Part shown: one piece after another, positions 1 through 7,823 of the stretch
How the letters are laid out: the number at the start of each line of letters is the position of its first letter
How positions within the stretch are numbered: the stretch's first letter is position 1
NCBI GenBank assembly: GCA_026708325.1
Contig: JAPOVC010000007.1
Span: forward strand, 23,202 to 87,201
Direction: 5' to 3'
Origin: Anaerolineaceae bacterium
Lineage (GTDB): Bacteria > Chloroflexota > Anaerolineae > Aggregatilineales > Phototrophicaceae
Length of the DNA: 64,000 bases
Program-made: the position numbers and the translations under genes
Notes under the pieces: generated by a model
Told to the model about the DNA's origin: nothing
What the model saw: the letters and a program-made list of their open reading frames with translations, nothing else
The model's database searches: none

Positions 1-35
1 GACTCCCCACCCGCCGCCGCTATGATGGCCGCCGG

Positions 36-159
36 TAACAGACCGACTGCCGCAGACCGCAGGCGTGCCGCCAGGCGCTTAATCCCCTGCCGAGGCGTGG
101 ACCCATCCCCAGGCGACTTTGCCGGGCGGCCCATGCGCATGCGGGTCGCCCGTTTTGTT
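36..159 (+). promoter_or_regulatory. Ribosomal protein L10 leader with intrinsic attenuator
   Basis: The leader upstream of rplJ carries the conserved L10-binding core (CTTAATCCCCTGCCGAGG at about 79-96), preceded by GACCGCAGGCGTGCC. Both resemble the Rfam L10 leader, where excess L10/L12 complex binds and lowers expression of its own operon. Just downstream, 123-152 forms a hairpin (CGGGCG-G-CCC paired with GGG-T-CGCCCG) followed by TTTTGTT at 153-159, which reads as a terminator. A leader-plus-terminator arrangement suggests control by premature termination. The match to the family is by eye. Confidence 0.82.
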
Positions 160-192
160 GCCTCAAAGCCCGACAGGGGAAAGGAGCCCCGC

Positions 193-738
193 TTGGCCAT
201 TTCAAGACAGCAAAAGGAAGAGCTCGTGGCGGCCTATGGCCAGCTGCTGGGTAGCACGGGCGGCTTCATCCTCACCGGCTACAGCGGCCTAAGCGTGGGT
301 CAGTTGCACGACCTGCGCCTGCGCCTGCGCGCCAACAACGCCAGCTACGTGATCACGCGTAACCGGCTCTTCATGCGCGCGCTGCAGGAAAACGACTGGC
401 CTGTGCCCGAAGAGATGCTGCAGGGCCCGGTGGCGACGGCCTTCGCCGACGGCGACATGCCCGGCATGGCCAAGACCCTGCTGGGCTTCCAGCAGGACCA
501 CGAGGACCTCTTCGTCATCAAGGGCGGCATCATGGATGGCGAGGTGCTCGGTCCGGCGGAAGTGGACGCGCTCTCGCGCCTGCCCACGCTGGACGAACTG
601 CGCGCCAGCCTGGCCGGCCTCGTGATGCAGCCCGCCGCCGGCATCGTCAACACGCTCAATGCCGCCACCGTCGATATCGTCAACGTCCTGCAGGCCTACG
701 TGCAGGACAACTGTGAAGAAGAAGAGGCAGCTGCCTGA
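193..738 (+). CDS. rplJ: Large ribosomal subunit protein L10
   Basis: L10 anchors the L7/L12 stalk to 23S rRNA. The 181-residue product starts [19 protein letters not shown] and has the L10 core ([14 protein letters not shown], then [11 protein letters not shown]). The reading frame is open back to position 22, but that part is leader RNA. The TTG at 193 is chosen because AAAGGAG at about 180-186 gives good Shine-Dalgarno spacing and the family's usual N-terminus begins here. The C-terminus has the helical L12-binding tail ending in EEEEAAA. It is followed 26 nt later by rplL, the classic order. Confidence 0.95.
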   Translation: MAISRQQKEELVAAYGQLLGSTGGFILTGYSGLSVGQLHDLRLRLRANNASYVITRNRLFMRALQENDWPVPEEMLQGPVATAFADGDMPGMAKTLLGFQQDHEDLFVIKGGIMDGEVLGPAEVDALSRLPTLDELRASLAGLVMQPAAGIVNTLNAATVDIVNVLQAYVQDNCEEEEAAA

Positions 739-764
739 GGCAGCCGAAGGAAAGGACATCTGTC

Positions 765-1145
765 ATGGCTGAACTGGAAAAACTGGTCGAGGAACTCAGC
801 GAGCTCACCATCCTTGAGGCGGCCGAGCTGAAGACCATGCTGGAAGAGAAGTGGGGCGTGACCGCCGCCTCCGGCATGCCGATGATGGTGGCCGCCGCGG
901 CCAACGGCGACGCCGCCGAGGAAGAGGAAGAGCAGACCGAATTCGACGTCGTCCTCGCCGACATCGGCCCCAAGAAGATCAACGTCATCAAGGCCGTGCG
1001 CGCCCTGACCAGCCTCGGCCTGCGCGAGGCCAAGGAACTGGTCGAGAGCGCGCCCTCCACCGTGCTGGAGCAGATCAGCAAGGAAGCGGCGGGCGACGCG
1101 AAGAGCAAGCTCGAGGCCGAGGGCGCCAAGGTCGAACTGAAGTAA
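765..1145 (+). CDS. rplL: Large ribosomal subunit protein L7/L12
   Basis: This 126-residue acidic stalk protein recruits translation GTPases. It has the N-terminal dimerisation helix ([29 protein letters not shown], quoted only as region 4-32), an Ala/Glu-rich hinge at about 45-58, and the C-terminal domain with [19 protein letters not shown] and [24 protein letters not shown] lies just upstream of the ATG. It is cotranscribed with rplJ under the L10 leader. No strong terminator follows directly; the next 240 nt hold nested hairpin repeats and a bidirectional-looking hairpin. Confidence 0.97.
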   Translation: MAELEKLVEELSELTILEAAELKTMLEEKWGVTAASGMPMMVAAAANGDAAEEEEEQTEFDVVLADIGPKKINVIKAVRALTSLGLREAKELVESAPSTVLEQISKEAAGDAKSKLEAEGAKVELK

Positions 1146-1164
1146 CGGCGTCAGGCCGAAGGCG

Positions 1165-1284
1165 TTTATGCTGGAACCGGTTTATCCCTGGAGCGGTTTA
1201 TGCTGGCGGCGGTTTATGCTGGAACCGGCGAAGGTTTCAGTGCCAAGCCGTCAGTGCGAAGCGGAAGGGGCAAAGGTTCCAGTG
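1165..1284 (+). repeat. Four nested copies of a 30-nt hairpin repeat
   Basis: Four 30-nt units are nested inside each other. Unit D is 1213-1242. Unit C is 1197-1212 plus 1243-1256. Unit B is 1181-1196 plus 1257-1270. Unit A is 1165-1180 plus 1271-1284. Each host unit is split exactly 16/14. The general form is TTTATG, 8-nt arm, GGCGAA-like loop, complementary arm, TG. Arms: A CTGGAACC/GGTTCCAG, C CTGGCGGC/GCCGTCAG, D CTGGAACC/GGTTTCAG; B is decayed (CCTGGAGC/GCGGAAGG). An uninterrupted copy of unit C occurs at 62403-62432. Confidence 0.9.
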
Positions 1285-1334
1285 CCAGGGTCGATCTGAA
1301 GTAGCCGCTCTTCAGACTCTCACAACACAAAACA

Positions 1335-1364
1335 AAGGGGGCGACCCACAGTGGTCGCCTCCTT
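1335..1364 (-). terminator. Hairpin terminator after tmk, possibly bidirectional
   Basis: AAGGGGGCGACC (1335-1346) pairs with GGTCGCCTCCTT (1353-1364) in a 12-bp stem with one G-T pair. Reading the minus strand out of tmk, the stem is followed by CTTTGTTTTGTGTTG, a U-rich tract. The plus side has only a weak T run, so termination of tmk is more likely, though rplL readthrough may also stop here. Confidence 0.7.
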
Positions 1365-1389
1365 GCGTTCACAGGCCGGTTGGCCTGCC

Positions 1390-2043
1390 TCAGCTGCTGT
1401 CGACGTCCAGAGACAGCGGCTCGGGCAGTCGCCCGGCCAGCGCCGCGCGCAGTTCCTGCTGCAAAGCGAGGATCGGGCGGCGCGCGTCCACGCAGAGCCA
1501 GCGCTGCGCTTCCGCCGCCACCAGCTCCCGATAACCCGCGTAAACCCGCTCGTGGAAGGCGATCTCGTAGTCATCGAGGCGGTTCCACTCGTCGCCGAAG
1601 AGCGAGGCCATGCGCCGCCGCTCCAGGGCTTCCCGCGGCGCGATATCGAGAAAGATCGTCAGGTCCGGCTGCAGGCCGCCGGTGGCCGCCGCGATCACGT
1701 GTCGCAGGCGCTCCAGGTCCTGGCCGTGGCCGTAACCCTGATAGGCCAGGGTCGAGTCGGCGAAGCGGTCGCAGAGCGCGATGCCGCCGCGTTCCAGTTG
1801 CGGCCGCAGTTCCTCGGCCACCAGTTGCGCGCGCGAGGCGTTGTAGAGCAGCAACTCGGTGGCGGGCTGCATGGCCGTGTTGTCGAGGTCGTGCAGCAGG
1901 CCGCGGATCTGCTCGCCGATGGGCGTGCCGCCCGGCTCGCGCGTCAGCAGCACGTCGTGGCCGCGCCGCGAGAGCCATTCGTAGAGGCGTTGCGCCTGGG
2001 TGGTCTTGCCGCTGCCGTCCAGGCCCTCAATACTGATGAACAT
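1390..2043 (-). CDS. tmk: Thymidylate kinase
   Basis: It phosphorylates dTMP to dTDP for DNA synthesis. The 217-residue protein has the P-loop at the N-terminus (MFISIEGLDGSGKTTQA), the DRF-type motif (ALCDRFADSTLAYQGYG) and the LTIFLDIAP strand followed by the lid segment LERRRMASLFGDEWNRLDD. Length fits the family. It begins 2 nt after the stop of the R3H ATPase gene, so the two are probably translationally coupled, and it ends just before a hairpin terminator. Confidence 0.95.
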   Translation of the reverse strand: MFISIEGLDGSGKTTQAQRLYEWLSRRGHDVLLTREPGGTPIGEQIRGLLHDLDNTAMQPATELLLYNASRAQLVAEELRPQLERGGIALCDRFADSTLAYQGYGHGQDLERLRHVIAAATGGLQPDLTIFLDIAPREALERRRMASLFGDEWNRLDDYEIAFHERVYAGYRELVAAEAQRWLCVDARRPILALQQELRAALAGRLPEPLSLDVDSS

Positions 2044-2045
2044 CC

Positions 2046-3635
2046 TCAGCCCTCGCGGTGGATCTGTACGTGGCGGCGCGGTTCGCGGCCCAGGCTGCGC
2101 GAGAGCAGTTGCGCCTGCTCCGCCATCTGGTGCTGGCGACGGCGGATCTCCGCCGGACGCGCGCTCAGGTCCACCACGTCCTCGCCGGCCTGCACGCGCA
2201 GGATGGCCTCCTCGGTCTCGTTCATCGCTTCGCCAAAGGAACCGTAACGCGGCTCGGCCTTGTCCAGCATGAAGAGATCGTGCAGAAAGTTCTCCATCTG
2301 CGTGACGGTGTTGGCGCGCAGCACGAAGATCGGCGTGCCCCGGCGCTCGGCGTCCACGATCAGACGCGGCCGGCGCCGGTAATAGTTTTTCAGGGTGACG
2401 ACGGCCGCGGCCTGGCGAATATCGTCGGTCAGACGGGCCGGCAGGTTCAGCCGCCGCGATGCCTGCTGCAGGCGGTTGCGCGCCACGCCGTAGGCGTAGA
2501 CCATGACCGGCGCGCTGGCGCTCTGCGCGCGCGGCGGGGCCGGCGCCGGAGTCTCGTCGCGGCTGCGCCGTCCGTTGCGCGGGCGGCGGTAGCGGTCGGC
2601 GCGTTGCTGCTCGGCGATCACGCTGATCTCCGGCTGCTGCGTCTCCACCTCGATGCCGCCGGCCGCGTTGCGCGTGCGCAGTTCGACCGGCATCAGGTTG
2701 CCGCGCAGGATGCCGTCGACGGAAGCGGCCACGTCCTCGCGCACCAGCAGGCGGTTACGCGCCTGAATCTCGATCAGCACGTCGAAGGTGGGCGGCGCGC
2801 GCCGTTCCAGCACCGTCTTTTGCGTGCCGCGGCGCCGCGCCTCGTCATCCGAGAGTGTGACCGACTGGATGCCCCCCACCAGGTCGGAGAGGGTGGGGTT
2901 GAGCATCAGGTTTTCCAGCGCGTTGCCGTGGGCGGTGCCGATCAACTGCACGCCGCGCTCGGCGATGGTGCGGGCCGCCATGGCCTCCAGCTCGCGGCCG
3001 ATCTCGTCGATGACGATGACCTCCGGGTTGTGGTTCTCGACCGCCTCGATCATCACCTCGTGCTGCTGTTCGGGGCGCGAGACCTGCATGCGCCGCGCGC
3101 GGCCGATGGCGGGGTGCGGCACGTCGCCGTCGCCGCCGATCTCGTTGGAGGTGTCCACGATGACCACGCGACGCCGCTCCGCCAGCACCCGCGCCGCCTC
3201 GCGCAGCATGGTGGTCTTGCCCACGCCGGGCGGCCCCAGCAGGAGCACGCTCTGGCCGGATTCGACGAGGTCCTGGATGATGTCGATGGTGCCGTAGACC
3301 GCGCGCCCGACGCGGCAGGTCAGGCCCACGATGGTGTGGCGCCGGTTGCGGATGGCCGAAATGCGGTGCAGGGTGCGCTCCATGCCGGCGCGGTTGTCGG
3401 CATCGAAGTCGCCGATCACGGCATCGATGGCGTCGATGTCGGCGCGCGTGATCTCGCGTTCCAGCAGGCGCTGCTCGTCGCCGGTGAAGCGCGCCGTGGG
3501 AACGCGGCCGAGATCGAGCACGATTTCGATCAGTTCATGGGTGGATTCAAGGCCGTCGAAAGCCGTTTGCAGTTCCGGCGGCAGGATTTCGCGCAGTTTG
3601 TCGATGTCGTCCGTGATGCGACGTTCGCGGGCGAT
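2046..3635 (-). CDS. R3H-domain AAA ATPase (SpoIIIAA-like), probable ATC start
   Basis: An AAA ATPase with a Walker A ([21 protein letters not shown]), Walker B-type [13 protein letters not shown], a SpoIIIAA-like N-terminal half and a C-terminal R3H-type nucleic-acid-binding region ([24 protein letters not shown]). The first canonical start is GTG at 3521, but the preceding 38 codons read [17 protein letters not shown]..., which resembles the N-terminus I recall for this family. No ATG, GTG or TTG occurs in them. An ATC at 3635 sits 7 nt after AAGGAGG and 2 nt after the GNAT stop, so it is proposed as the start (529 residues). Likely roles are RNA or DNA handling; the true function is unknown. 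Confidence 0.82.
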   Translation of the reverse strand: MARERRITDDIDKLREILPPELQTAFDGLESTHELIEIVLDLGRVPTARFTGDEQRLLEREITRADIDAIDAVIGDFDADNRAGMERTLHRISAIRNRRHTIVGLTCRVGRAVYGTIDIIQDLVESGQSVLLLGPPGVGKTTMLREAARVLAERRRVVIVDTSNEIGGDGDVPHPAIGRARRMQVSRPEQQHEVMIEAVENHNPEVIVIDEIGRELEAMAARTIAERGVQLIGTAHGNALENLMLNPTLSDLVGGIQSVTLSDDEARRRGTQKTVLERRAPPTFDVLIEIQARNRLLVREDVAASVDGILRGNLMPVELRTRNAAGGIEVETQQPEISVIAEQQRADRYRRPRNGRRSRDETPAPAPPRAQSASAPVMVYAYGVARNRLQQASRRLNLPARLTDDIRQAAAVVTLKNYYRRRPRLIVDAERRGTPIFVLRANTVTQMENFLHDLFMLDKAEPRYGSFGEAMNETEEAILRVQAGEDVVDLSARPAEIRRRQHQMAEQAQLLSRSLGREPRRHVQIHREG

Positions 3636-3637
3636 CG

Positions 3638-4621
3638 CTACTCCTCCTTGTCGAAGGGGTCCCAGGGCCGGTCCGGCAGCGCGGGCGCGGCGGGCGGCTT
3701 GATGGAACCGGGCACCGCCTTCAGGCCGCGCGCGAGCGGCGCGAAGGCCGGCTGGCGCACACCGGCGGTGAGATGCCGCAGCATCACCGCCTGGCGCGTC
3801 CAGGGCACGAAGCCGAGGTCCACCAGCGCGTCCTCCAGCCAGTCCTGGTAGCGGCGCACGGCCACGTAGACCGGCAGACGTGTGCGCGAGGGGCGGGCGT
3901 GGTCGATGGCGGCGCTGAGGATGGCGGGCGCCTCGCTGAAGACGTCCGGATGCAGGCAGGGCGTCAGGTAGACGCCGTTGCGCCCCTGCGAGACGGCGAC
4001 GTGGCCCTCGACGCGCTCCTGCTTGCGATACACCAGGCCGATGCTGTGCGCGGGCGGCGTCGCCACCGGCTGCACCAGACGCGGCACGATGTTGCCGTAA
4101 AGCAGCTGGATGCCCTGGGCGTCGCGGGCCTGTTCCTCGCCCAGGTCCACGGCGTCCATCATCAGACGCGGCACCTCGTCCGGCCGCCGCAGCCAGATCT
4201 CCTGGCGCGCGTAAATCGAGAAGCCGGCCACGCGCATGGTCTCGAAGAGCGCCTCGTGTTCATCGACCTCGGCGCTGAGGAAGTGCGCGCCGCGCCGGCC
4301 GGCGGCGACGGTCATCGCGTCCAGCAGGGCCAGCCAGGCGCTGTTGTCGGCGCGCGGTTCATGCCCCGGCGCGATGGCGACGACGCGCGCGCGCTGCGGC
4401 TGGTCGGTGCGGAACTGGCCGATGACCTGCGCGCCGGTACGCCGCGCCAGCAGGGTGCAGACGTTACGGTGCGGCAGCAAGAAACGCGAGACCAGCGCCG
4501 CCGTCCCCAGGTCCAGGGTACCGGTGCAGGCCATCTCGCTGTCCAGCGGCACGGTGCGTTCCAGCAGCCGCGAGACCATGGGCAGGTCAACCAGTTTTAC
4601 GGGGCGGGCCTCATGGGCCAT
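3638..4621 (-). CDS. GNAT-like acetyltransferase-domain protein
   Basis: A 327-residue protein whose middle (about 55-165) looks like a GNAT fold: [24 protein letters not shown], then [30 protein letters not shown], the usual late strands. The C-terminal half looks like a second divergent GNAT-like domain ([22 protein letters not shown], then [24 protein letters not shown]). Substrate is unknown. It is the first gene of the GNAT-R3H-tmk operon, and its stop codon follows immediately the Shine-Dalgarno of the next gene. Confident on fold, not on activity. Confidence 0.75.
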   Translation of the reverse strand: MAHEARPVKLVDLPMVSRLLERTVPLDSEMACTGTLDLGTAALVSRFLLPHRNVCTLLARRTGAQVIGQFRTDQPQRARVVAIAPGHEPRADNSAWLALLDAMTVAAGRRGAHFLSAEVDEHEALFETMRVAGFSIYARQEIWLRRPDEVPRLMMDAVDLGEEQARDAQGIQLLYGNIVPRLVQPVATPPAHSIGLVYRKQERVEGHVAVSQGRNGVYLTPCLHPDVFSEAPAILSAAIDHARPSRTRLPVYVAVRRYQDWLEDALVDLGFVPWTRQAVMLRHLTAGVRQPAFAPLARGLKAVPGSIKPPAAPALPDRPWDPFDKEE

Positions 4622-4685
4622 GCACTTCTCCCTTGCGCCGGCGGGCGGTCAGCGAGGCGTGACTGCGACGGGCGCCGGCACCATC

Positions 4686-4713
4686 AGTGTAACACCACTA
4701 TGCGGCCTGACAA
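4686..4713 (-). promoter_or_regulatory. Promoter for the GNAT-R3H-tmk operon
   Basis: On the minus strand, TTGTCA (4713-4708) and TACACT (4691-4686) are separated by 16 nt, about 65 nt upstream of the GNAT start. The spacing and sequences fit a sigma-70 type promoter. Confidence 0.55.
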
Positions 4714-4737
4714 GCCACGTGACCGGGCAGGAAGGTC

Positions 4738-4766
4738 TTGAATCCGGGCCTCCGCCAGGCTAGAGT
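4738..4766 (+). promoter_or_regulatory. Promoter for tRNA-Lys
   Basis: TTGAAT (4738-4743) and TAGAGT (4761-4766) with a 17-nt spacer; transcription would begin a few bases before the tRNA at 4781. Confidence 0.55.
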
Positions 4767-4780
4767 AACGCCCGCCACAC

Positions 4781-4853
4781 GGCCCTGTAGCTCAATTGGC
4801 AGAGCAGTTGACTCTTAATCAATTTGTTGAAGGTTCGAGTCCTTCCAGGGTCA
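4781..4853 (+). tRNA. tRNA-Lys (anticodon CTT)
   Basis: A complete 73-nt cloverleaf. The acceptor stem GGCCCTG pairs with CAGGGTC, the D arm is GCTC/GAGC with loop AATTGGCA, the anticodon stem is GTTGA/TCAAT with loop CTCTTAA (anticodon CTT at positions 34-36), the T arm is GAAGG TTCGAGT CCTTC, and the discriminator is A. CCA is not encoded. It would read AAG codons. Confidence 0.95.
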
Positions 4854-4966
4854 CAGAGACCGTCCGCCGCTGATTTCCCCACTCCCGCGCTCTTGTGGTA
4901 TGGCGCTTGTAGCGCCCGTCGTCGGGCCTTGCCTGGCGCGTTACAGGGATGGCGTGGATGCGCCCC

Positions 4967-6451
4967 TCAGCGCAGGAAGCGCGGCGCCACGAAGCGGGCA
5001 CTGCCCTCCTGCACGAAGAGGCCGAAGGCGCAGTCGCCGCGCTCGTAGATGCGGTAGCTGGCCACCACCTGCTCCGCGACGTAACACTCGACCAGGCCGC
5101 CCTTGCGCAGCAGCTGCAGTCGGTAGCGCCCGTCCTCCGGCGTGAAGGCCAGCGGGCGCGTTACCAGCGGCGCGTCGATCTCCTGGCGCACCTGCACGCC
5201 GTGGCGCTCGCCCAGCACCAGGCTGTCCCAGAGCGGGTCCATCGGCGTGGGCCAGCGGTCGAGGACAACCCTTCCCTGCAGCGGCTCGATCCCGATCCAG
5301 TAGCCCGACTCCAGTTCCGCGCCCTGCGTCTCCAGCAGCACGCCGGCGGAGGTCGTGCCTTCCGCGATTTCGACGGTCGTGTCCAGCAGAACCTCATCGC
5401 CCGCGTCGACCTCCAGCGGGCACCAGGCGTAACTGTCGCCCGCGTCGCAGACGAGGTCCGCGCCCTCGCGCTGCCAGTCGCCCAGGCCATCGCCAGCTTC
5501 CCAGGCGAGCGATTCGCCGTAACTGGCCGCGACTTCCGGCGGCAGGCGCGTGATCAGCGTGCCGTCGGCCAGCGAGAGCAGTTCGTGCGGCGAACCCAGC
5601 TGCCCGCCCCAGACCCAGTCGCCGCGCGCTTCGTGGTGCTTGCGGTAGGGGATCCAGGCGAAGCTGAAGCGGCGCTGCCCGTCGCCGGTGGATTTCGCGG
5701 CGTAGAAGCGGCGGCCGTCCAGGGTGTCGAGGCGCCGCGCGCGCCAGGGCCCCTGCGGCGTCGGCGCGACACGGTAGAAGGTCTGCGCCTGGCCGTCATA
5801 GCGCGAACGCACCAGGTACCACCAGTCGCCCAGCTGAAAGAGTTCCGGACATTCCGGGCAGTGAGTCAGCAGGGGGGCAGTGAGCGGGGCGCGCACCTCC
5901 CAGGTGTCCAGGTCCTGCGAGGCGGCCAGCGCGACGCAGCCGCGCCGGTAAAGCGGGCCCTCCTTCAGCCGCGCGGAGATCAGCATCATGAAGCAGCCCT
6001 GCTCCTCGTCGCGGTAGACGAAGGGATCGCGCCAGTCCACGGTCTCATACCAGCGCGGGTCGGGCCCGAAGAGCGGATTGTCCGCCACCTTCTCCCAGTG
6101 GATGAGGTCCCTGCTGACGGCCTTGCAGATGCTCTGCGGCGACTCCGCGTGGCGATTGTAGCCGGTGTAGAAGAAGTGGAAGACGCCCTCGTGCTCGATG
6201 ACCGAACCGGTCCAGATGCCGTTGCCGTCGCAACTGCCGTCCGGGCCGGGGCCGAAACTGTCGGGCAGGACCTCCCAGTGCACCAGGTCGTCGGAGACCA
6301 GGTGCGCGGTCGAGACGCGCGCCCGCTCGACGTATTCCCAGGCGCCCAGGGGCGGCTGCGAGAAGAACAAATGCCAGCGACCCTCGTGCCAGAAGGGCAT
6401 GGTATCCCCGGCCGCGGCGCCGTTCTCTGGCGCATATCCGAACAGTCTCAT
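4967..6451 (-). CDS. Glycoside hydrolase family 32-like beta-fructosidase
   Basis: A 494-residue enzyme with a five-bladed propeller pattern and a C-terminal beta-sandwich (from about residue 320). Family features are the N-terminal GDTMPFWHEGRWHLFFSQ (Asp nucleophile position), WTGSVIEHEGVFHFFYTGYN, the WRDPFV motif (transition-state Asp) and CPECPELFQLGDWWYL (acid/base Glu of the EC motif). There is no signal peptide, so it acts in the cytoplasm on imported fructosides. The frame opens at 6487, but the ATG at 6451 has GGGGAGGA upstream and is preferred. It is the last gene of a sugar ABC-importer cluster on this strand. The exact substrate is unclear. Confidence 0.85.
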   Translation of the reverse strand: MRLFGYAPENGAAAGDTMPFWHEGRWHLFFSQPPLGAWEYVERARVSTAHLVSDDLVHWEVLPDSFGPGPDGSCDGNGIWTGSVIEHEGVFHFFYTGYNRHAESPQSICKAVSRDLIHWEKVADNPLFGPDPRWYETVDWRDPFVYRDEEQGCFMMLISARLKEGPLYRRGCVALAASQDLDTWEVRAPLTAPLLTHCPECPELFQLGDWWYLVRSRYDGQAQTFYRVAPTPQGPWRARRLDTLDGRRFYAAKSTGDGQRRFSFAWIPYRKHHEARGDWVWGGQLGSPHELLSLADGTLITRLPPEVAASYGESLAWEAGDGLGDWQREGADLVCDAGDSYAWCPLEVDAGDEVLLDTTVEIAEGTTSAGVLLETQGAELESGYWIGIEPLQGRVVLDRWPTPMDPLWDSLVLGERHGVQVRQEIDAPLVTRPLAFTPEDGRYRLQLLRKGGLVECYVAEQVVASYRIYERGDCAFGLFVQEGSARFVAPRFLR

Positions 6452-6519
6452 CCCGTCCTCCCCGCTGTCCCCTGCGTGTTGAGTCACAGGCGCGCCATGC
6501 CAGGGCGCGCCGGAATCGG

Positions 6520-6557
6520 GGCCGGAGCCACCGCTGATCAGTGGCTCCGGCCTTTTT
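6520..6557. other. Strong intergenic hairpin between SBP and GH32 genes
   Basis: A perfect 12-bp stem, GGCCGGAGCCAC (6520-6531) with GTGGCTCCGGCC (6541-6552). TTTTT at 6553-6557 makes it look like a terminator for the plus strand, yet both flanking genes run on the minus strand, where no U-tract follows. For the minus-strand transcript it more likely protects the 3' end of the binding-protein mRNA. Confidence 0.6.
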
Positions 6558-6575
6558 CGTTACGGGTTCCTGCGC

Positions 6576-7718
6576 CTACCCGTCCCCTTCTGATTCCTCT
6601 TCTTCCATCTCTTCTTCCATCATCTCCTCGTCCATCATGTCGGCCGTGACGAATTCCTCCCAGTTCTTCGAGAACTCGTCGATGAAGCCCGGCAGATCGG
6701 CGTCCGGATTGTGGACGCGGGAGAGGTTCTTCACCTGCTCGTCATTGAGGATGCAGCCCTGCAGCAGCCCGTCCGCGTAGGTGTCGATGTTGCTGGCGTC
6801 GACCGGGATCAGGCTGAAGAGCGGCTGGGTGTTCTCGACCGGGAAGCCGTGCAGGTAGTCGTAGAGCTGAATCAGGCCGAAGCCGCCGACCATCCAGTGG
6901 CCGCCGATGCTGAAGCCCAGCTTGCCCTCGCTGATGAACTGCGCGACCTGCTCGTCGATGTCCGTCGTGATGATGGAGATGTCATCGCGCCCGGCCTGCT
7001 CGACGGCGAACTGGCTGCCCAGGCCGGCGACCGCGCCCAGCACGATGATGGCATCGATCTCGCCTGGCTGGAAGCGCGCGATGAACTGCTCGGCATAGAG
7101 CAGGCCGTTCTCGCGGTTCAGACGGTCCCAGGCTTCCGCGATCAACTCGACGTCCTCATGCATCTCGAGGACGCTCAGCACGCCATTCCAGATTTCCTCG
7201 GCGCTGGTGACGCCCTTCTGGTTCCAGATCATCGCGACCTTCTTGTGGCCGGCGTCGACCGTGGCCTGACCGATGGCCTGGCCCCAGGTGTCGTTGTTCT
7301 GCGTCACCTGGGCGATGAAGTGCTCGCCCTCATAGTCGGTGTCGTAGTTGCTGACGACCAGACGCCCGACCGCCACGCCGGGGATGGCGTTCTCTTCCAG
7401 CAGACGCGCCACCTGAATGCCGGCCGGCGAGGTCAGGGGGTTGAAGATCAGCCCGTCCGGCTGGCGCGCGATAATGGACTCCGCCTGGCTGACGTGCTTC
7501 TCTTCCGAGTTCTCGTCGTCAAATTCGTCCAGCGTCACGCCCAGCGATTCGGCCACGCAACGCTCGAAGCGGTGCCGGTTGATCACCCAGGGGTTGGTCT
7601 CCGGCTGGCCGAGGTCGGCGATGACCAGGTCCATGCGCGGCTCGACCATGTCCTGCGCCGTCACAGCGACGCCTGTCAGCATCACAAGCAAACCCAGCAA
7701 GATAATTGCGCGTTTCAT
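6576..7718 (-). CDS. Sugar ABC transporter substrate-binding protein (RbsB type)
   Basis: A 380-residue secreted periplasmic-binding-protein-type I receptor. It starts with a signal peptide (MKRAIILLGLLVMLTGVAVTA) with no lipobox Cys after it. The body has the usual DGLIFNPLTSPAGI, NAIPGVAVGRLV, TWGQAIGQATVDAGHKKVAMIW and IDAIIVLGAVAGLG segments. The C-terminus is an unusual Met/Glu tail (EEMMEEEMEEEESEGDG). ATG at 7718 is chosen over the in-frame TTG at 7724 because AAGGAG lies 6 nt upstream. It follows the ATPase and permease genes of the same system. Confidence 0.9.
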   Translation of the reverse strand: MKRAIILLGLLVMLTGVAVTAQDMVEPRMDLVIADLGQPETNPWVINRHRFERCVAESLGVTLDEFDDENSEEKHVSQAESIIARQPDGLIFNPLTSPAGIQVARLLEENAIPGVAVGRLVVSNYDTDYEGEHFIAQVTQNNDTWGQAIGQATVDAGHKKVAMIWNQKGVTSAEEIWNGVLSVLEMHEDVELIAEAWDRLNRENGLLYAEQFIARFQPGEIDAIIVLGAVAGLGSQFAVEQAGRDDISIITTDIDEQVAQFISEGKLGFSIGGHWMVGGFGLIQLYDYLHGFPVENTQPLFSLIPVDASNIDTYADGLLQGCILNDEQVKNLSRVHNPDADLPGFIDEFSKNWEEFVTADMMDEEMMEEEMEEEESEGDG

Positions 7719-7743
7719 TCCCAACTCCTTAGTCTCTGTCTTT

Positions 7744-7766
7744 CCCCGGCCGCAGACCGGCCGGGG
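7744..7766. other. Intergenic hairpin between permease and binding-protein genes
   Basis: A 9-bp GC stem CCCCGGCCG/CGGCCGGGG with loop CAGAC, no U-tract on either side. On the minus strand it separates permease from binding protein, a place where hairpins often set different mRNA levels. Confidence 0.55.
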
Positions 7767-7823
7767 CCGTGCACGGGCTTCAGGGCACAGGCGCCTCCTC
7801 GTCTACCCGGCGGTGACAGGTGC

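Noticed and set aside
1165..1284. Terminator or attenuator between rplL and tmk
   Set aside because: The block folds, but no U-tract follows, and it breaks exactly into four 30-nt repeat units; the terminator-like hairpin is further down at 1335-1364.
4854..4966. Short open frames after tRNA-Lys
   Set aside because: Frames there run across the tRNA and the GH32 3' end in shifted register, with no ribosome site or similarity.
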